Source: Eisenbergiella sp900555195 (GTDB lineage Bacteria > Bacillota > Clostridia > Lachnospirales > Lachnospiraceae). From it: a stretch of DNA of 7,873 nucleotides. The notes under the pieces were generated by a model. The model searched no databases. It was not told the DNA's origin and saw nothing but the letters and a program-made list of their open reading frames with translations. Position 1 is the first letter of the stretch. Each line of letters opens with the position of its first letter. Location: NCBI GenBank assembly GCA_902492555.1, contig CABUMH010000137.1, positions 1 through 7,873 on the forward strand, written 5' to 3'. Of the stretch, positions 5,522 through 7,873 are shown piece by piece. The position numbers and the translations under genes are program-made.

Positions 5522-5823
5522 TGGACAGAATCTTTTTTCATTTGGATGTAAACAGCGCATTTTTGAGCTGGAGCGCCGCATACCTGGTGAACGTGCTTGG
5601 GGAGAGGACGGATTTGAGGCAAATTCCATCCGTTGTGGGCGGGGCGGAAGAAGACCGGCATGGGATCGTGCTGGCCGGAAGCATCCCTGCCAAGCGTTGC
5701 GGGATCCGCACCGGCCAGACGCTTTATGAAGCGATGAAAAGATGCCCCGACCTGGTGGTGATCCCGCCGGATTATGCCCTGTATGAGAAGGCTTCAGGTT
5801 ACAAGGAAGTATCTTCCGATTAG
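5521..5823 (+). pseudogene. dinB: DinB/Pol IV-like Y-family DNA polymerase, truncated by element insertion
   Basis: The frame encodes 100 residues, against roughly 400 for a full Y-family polymerase. The N-terminus is a good match: FFHLDVNSAFLSW holds the first catalytic metal ligand (D9) and the steric-gate aromatic (F14), and GIVLAGSIPAKRCGIRTG (48-65) is the conserved palm/finger region. Similarity runs to about PPDYALYEKAS (residue 92). The last 8 residues and the TAG come from the inserted element. The second catalytic motif (S-x-D-E) and the rest of the palm, thumb and little-finger domains are missing, so translesion synthesis from this copy is not expected. The gene overlaps its upstream neighbour by one base and would be under LexA control. 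The 3' part should be found at the other end of the element. Confidence 0.85.
5785..5800 (+). other. Probable attachment-site junction between dinB and the mobile element
   Basis: Polymerase-like coding sequence stops matching around 5796 (codon for Ser92), and base composition falls on the right. A large serine recombinase gene begins its 3' end 47 nt later, as expected for an element end. TnpX/TndX-type enzymes use a GA core dinucleotide; a GA lies at 5785-5786, but the exact crossover cannot be fixed from one end alone. Confidence 0.45.
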
Positions 5824-5856
5824 ACGGCATAGTCCCCAAGGGCTATGCCGTCTTTT
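5822..5856 (+). terminator. Hairpin at the element end, terminator-like on the + strand
   Basis: AGACGGCATAG (5822-5832) pairs perfectly with 5843-5853, extended inward by three more pairs (one G.U) to a CCAA loop. A TCTTTT tract follows on the + strand, so it should stop transcription arriving from the dinB side. The recombinase stop codon (5843-5845, - strand) is inside the stem, so it may also protect the 3' end of that message, although no T tract follows on the - strand. Confidence 0.7.
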
Positions 5857-7495
5857 CCTGTTTATTGGTTTCTTTTTGTTCTGTCTGCGGCTCGTCAGGC
5901 AAATGGATTTCTCCCACAAAGTTAAAGACAATTTCTACTTTCTGAAAACGCTTGCCGTCTATTTTCTCCGGCGCATGGACAACGACTTTTTTAATAAACT
6001 CGTTGACGATTGTGGGCGTTAATTCTGTTACCCCTACATACTTGCGGATAATGGCGGCGAAACTGTCAAAGTCCATTTTACTCTGCTCATAGGTATCTAC
6101 TTCCTGTTGTTCTGTCGCTACCTTTTCAGTCAGTTCCTTTTGTTCAGCTTCATATTCTGCGGACAGCTTCAAAAACCGTTCATGGCTGATTGTGCCGTTG
6201 ATGTCGTCCTCATAAATCCGCTTGAAAATCCGGTCAAGTTCTGTAATGCGTTTTCTTGCCTGTTCCACCTCACGCCTCTTACGCTTCATATCCTTTTCTG
6301 CTTCTGCAAACTGCTGCTGATAGACCATTTCACGAAAATCCATGATATTCTCAATAAACCTTGCCGTTACATCAAATATCCTCTGCCGGACGATTGCTTT
6401 CAGCGTTTCTTCCCGGATAAAATGTGCGGTACAGCTTCCTGTATTGCTCTTGTACTTTGCACAGCGGTAATGGTCTTGTCTGCCATCAAAACTCTTGCAG
6501 GTGGCAAAATGCAGTTTGCTTCCGCAATCGGCGCAATAGACTAAGCCGGAGAACAATCCTTGCCGTTCCGCTTTTGTGGGACGGCGTTTGTTTGCCCGTA
6601 ATTCCTGTACCCGTTCAAAAACAGCTTCCTCAACGATTGCTTCATGGGTATTGCGGAAAATTGCCTGCTGTTCTTTTGTGGTGGGAATCCGCTTTTTCAA
6701 TTTGTGGGATTTTGAGTAGCTCTTGAAATTTACCGTATGTCCGCAGTAGTCCATGCGCTCTAAAATACCTACAATACTGTTTTCGTTCCAGGTGTAGGGA
6801 TTATCCGGCAACAGCTTGCCTTTCTGTTTTGCATAATAGGCTTTTGTTGTCAGTATCTTATCTGCTTTGAGGATTTTTGCTATCTGCATAGGTCCTTTTC
6901 CGGCGATACACAAAGCAAAAATCCGTTTTACAACAGTGGCAGCTTCTTCGTCCACAATCCAATTCTTTTTGTCGGCAGGGTCAACTTTGTAGCCATAAGG
7001 CGGTTTCGTCAGATGTTCTCCTGCCATGCCTTGTGCTTTCTTGATTGCTCTTACCTTTTTACTGGTATCTTTCGCGTAAAAATCGTTGAACAGGTTACGG
7101 AACGGGGTAAAATCATTGTCACCCTTTGCGCTGTCCACGCCATCATTGATAGCGATATAGCGTACATCTCTTTCAACGAAAAAGATTTCCGTATAGTAGC
7201 CGACTTTCAAATAATCACGCCCCAAGCGGGACATATCCTTGACAATGACTGTCGCCACATTTCCGGCTTCAATCTCTGCAATCATTCGGTTAAAATTCGG
7301 TCTGTCAAAAGTTACTCCCGAAACGCCGTCATCAATAAAAAATACCGGATTTGTAAAGCCATTGTCAGCGGCATATTTTGATAAAACTGCTTTCTGATTG
7401 ACAATACTGTTGCTGTCGCCGTCAAGCGCGTCCTCTTGTGAAAGACGGGCGTATAATGCTGTTATCTGTTCGGGCTTATTGGTATATGCTGTCAT
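5843..7495 (-). CDS. Large serine recombinase (TndX/TnpX-like, DUF4368 C-terminus)
   Basis: The 550-residue enzyme excises and integrates its element through a Ser-DNA covalent intermediate. The resolvase domain (about 11-155) has ALYARLSQED with nucleophile S19 and R17, DDGVSG at 55-60, and KDMSRLGRDYLKVG at 86-99 with catalytic Arg residues. The recombinase domain (about 160-300) includes KPPYGYKVD. A zinc ribbon follows with C321, C324, C345 and C355. A coiled coil (about 385-470) leads to a DUF4368-like tail (MDFDSFAAIIRKYV to IVFNFVGEI). Length is near that of TndX. The start at 7495 is chosen because AGGAGG lies 9 nt upstream; an ATG 22 codons earlier lies inside the coupled upstream gene and adds residues unlike the family. 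It lies 4 nt after the TnpW-like gene and closest to the junction with dinB, marking it as the enzyme responsible for the insertion. Confidence 0.93.
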   Translation of the reverse strand: MTAYTNKPEQITALYARLSQEDALDGDSNSIVNQKAVLSKYAADNGFTNPVFFIDDGVSGVTFDRPNFNRMIAEIEAGNVATVIVKDMSRLGRDYLKVGYYTEIFFVERDVRYIAINDGVDSAKGDNDFTPFRNLFNDFYAKDTSKKVRAIKKAQGMAGEHLTKPPYGYKVDPADKKNWIVDEEAATVVKRIFALCIAGKGPMQIAKILKADKILTTKAYYAKQKGKLLPDNPYTWNENSIVGILERMDYCGHTVNFKSYSKSHKLKKRIPTTKEQQAIFRNTHEAIVEEAVFERVQELRANKRRPTKAERQGLFSGLVYCADCGSKLHFATCKSFDGRQDHYRCAKYKSNTGSCTAHFIREETLKAIVRQRIFDVTARFIENIMDFREMVYQQQFAEAEKDMKRKRREVEQARKRITELDRIFKRIYEDDINGTISHERFLKLSAEYEAEQKELTEKVATEQQEVDTYEQSKMDFDSFAAIIRKYVGVTELTPTIVNEFIKKVVVHAPEKIDGKRFQKVEIVFNFVGEIHLPDEPQTEQKETNKQEKTA

Positions 7496-7499
7496 GTGT

Positions 7500-7757
7500 T
7501 CATTCCTCCTGTAATGAACGCCCGACAAACAGGTTGCTGTCTTTATTATAGCGGACTTCACTTTTCTTGTCAGCAGGCGTTTTGTCGGATTCCTCTTTGA
7601 TAAGGCGTTTCATTTTGTCATAGAGCAGTTCCGAACCGCCGCAGGACGTAGATACTTTATAAAATGTACCGCCGATTTCATAAGTAACCGTTTCGTGTTG
7701 GGGATTGCCACGTTTTGGCAAAAATTCGTTGTCTTTATGCTCTTGTTTCTGTTCCAT
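7500..7757 (-). CDS. TnpW-like small transposon protein
   Basis: The 85-residue protein has a polar N-terminus, then VTYEIGGTFYKVSTSCGG and LLYDKMKRLIKEE (24-56), matching the general pattern of small proteins called TnpW that accompany TnpX-like recombinases (a short beta hairpin of the form Y-x-I-G-G-T-x-Y-x-V followed by a D-K-[MI]-x-R-L-I helix). The biochemical role of TnpW is not established to my knowledge. AGGAAAGGA directly precedes the ATG. The last codons contain the AGGAGG used by the recombinase gene, whose start lies 4 nt further on, so the two are probably translationally coupled. The family name is assigned from pattern and context only. Confidence 0.68.
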   Translation of the reverse strand: MEQKQEHKDNEFLPKRGNPQHETVTYEIGGTFYKVSTSCGGSELLYDKMKRLIKEESDKTPADKKSEVRYNKDSNLFVGRSLQEE

Positions 7758-7832
7758 TCCTTTCCTGTCCTTTCGTATTTGATGAAGTAAAAAACTTCTT
7801 AGTTATACCGAAAGTTGGATTATCCCGAAACC

Positions 7833-7871
7833 TTATTTTTCAGCCTGTTTCCATGCCGGTTCCGTCAAAAA
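7833..7871 (-). CDS. Last codons of an element gene (partial, runs off right edge)
   Basis: On the - strand a frame open from the window edge ends TEPAWKQAEK followed by TAA at 7833-7835. Only about 12 residues are visible, so no identity can be given. It would lie 75 nt upstream of the TnpW-like gene in the same direction. A chance open frame this short cannot be excluded. Confidence 0.25.
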   Translation of the reverse strand, partial: FLTEPAWKQAEK

Positions 7872-7873
7872 AA

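Larger units (their letters stand above)
5797..7873. mobile_element. End of an integrated element carrying a large serine recombinase (partial)
   Basis: The segment begins at the break in dinB and runs past the window edge. All genes in it are on the - strand, opposite to everything upstream, and the sequence is visibly richer in A/T than the preceding two-component genes. The gene order junction - large serine recombinase - TnpW-like small protein resembles the terminal module of Tn4451/Tn5397-type and related Clostridia integrative elements. Cargo and transfer genes are outside the window, so whether it is conjugative, mobilisable or only transposable cannot be told. Confidence 0.78.

Noticed and set aside
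5821..7500. + strand open frames inside the recombinase region
   Set aside because: They are antisense to a complete recombinase with all family motifs and show no recognisable domains.
7496..7561. 22-residue N-terminal extension of the recombinase
   Set aside because: It overlaps the TnpW-like gene in another frame and lacks a ribosome binding site, whereas AGGAGG precedes the ATG at 7495 by 9 nt.
7784..7798. Short inverted repeat GAAGT-AAAAA-ACTTC
   Set aside because: Five A/T-rich pairs are too weak to call a terminator or operator.
7802..7830. Possible - strand promoter (TTTCGG-17-TATAAC) before the TnpW-like gene
   Set aside because: The -35 element is poor and the upstream gene end in the same direction makes read-through equally likely.

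Overview
The window looks like chromosomal DNA of a Gram-positive gut-type Clostridia, most likely Lachnospiraceae. The evidence is mixed base composition, strong GGAGG ribosome binding sites, a Firmicutes-type LexA box, a LXG/WXG-type (type VIIb) secretion cassette with a DUF4176 protein, and a large serine recombinase of the kind common in Clostridia elements. The family is an inference from these protein styles; no 16S or other marker is present.

Region 1 (1-2100, + strand) is a type VII secretion effector cassette. It holds the C-terminal tail of an unidentified protein, a 103-residue WXG100-like helical partner, a 348-residue putative effector (helical N-terminus, then long Gly/Ala-rich membrane-like stretches), and a DUF4176 protein. 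A strong hairpin follows. The WXG-like and DUF4176 proteins are probably export partners of the effector; no obvious immunity protein is visible.

Region 2 (2101-2446) has no gene. It holds a 254-nt imperfect palindrome whose outer 42 base pairs are continuous if G.U pairs are allowed on the + strand, followed directly by a good sigma-A promoter (TTGTAA-17-TATAAT) for the next operon.

Region 3 (2447-5097, + strand) is a compact response regulator - histidine kinase - response regulator operon. The first two genes are 3 nt apart; the kinase and the second regulator overlap by ATGA. One kinase with two OmpR-type regulators is an unusual stoichiometry.

Region 4 (5170-5796, + strand) is an SOS-type operon: sigma-A promoter, perfect GAAC-N4-GTTC LexA box, a small conserved-looking protein, and the start of a DinB/Pol IV-like Y-family polymerase. 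The polymerase is cut after about 92 codons.

Region 5 (about 5797-7873, genes on - strand) is one end of an integrated mobile element that interrupts the polymerase gene. Reading inward from the junction it has a terminator-like hairpin, a 550-residue large serine recombinase with a DUF4368-type C-terminus, a TnpW-like small protein coupled to it, and the last codons of another gene running off the window. The most likely account is that the recombinase inserted its element into dinB; the other half of dinB should lie at the far end of the element, outside this window.
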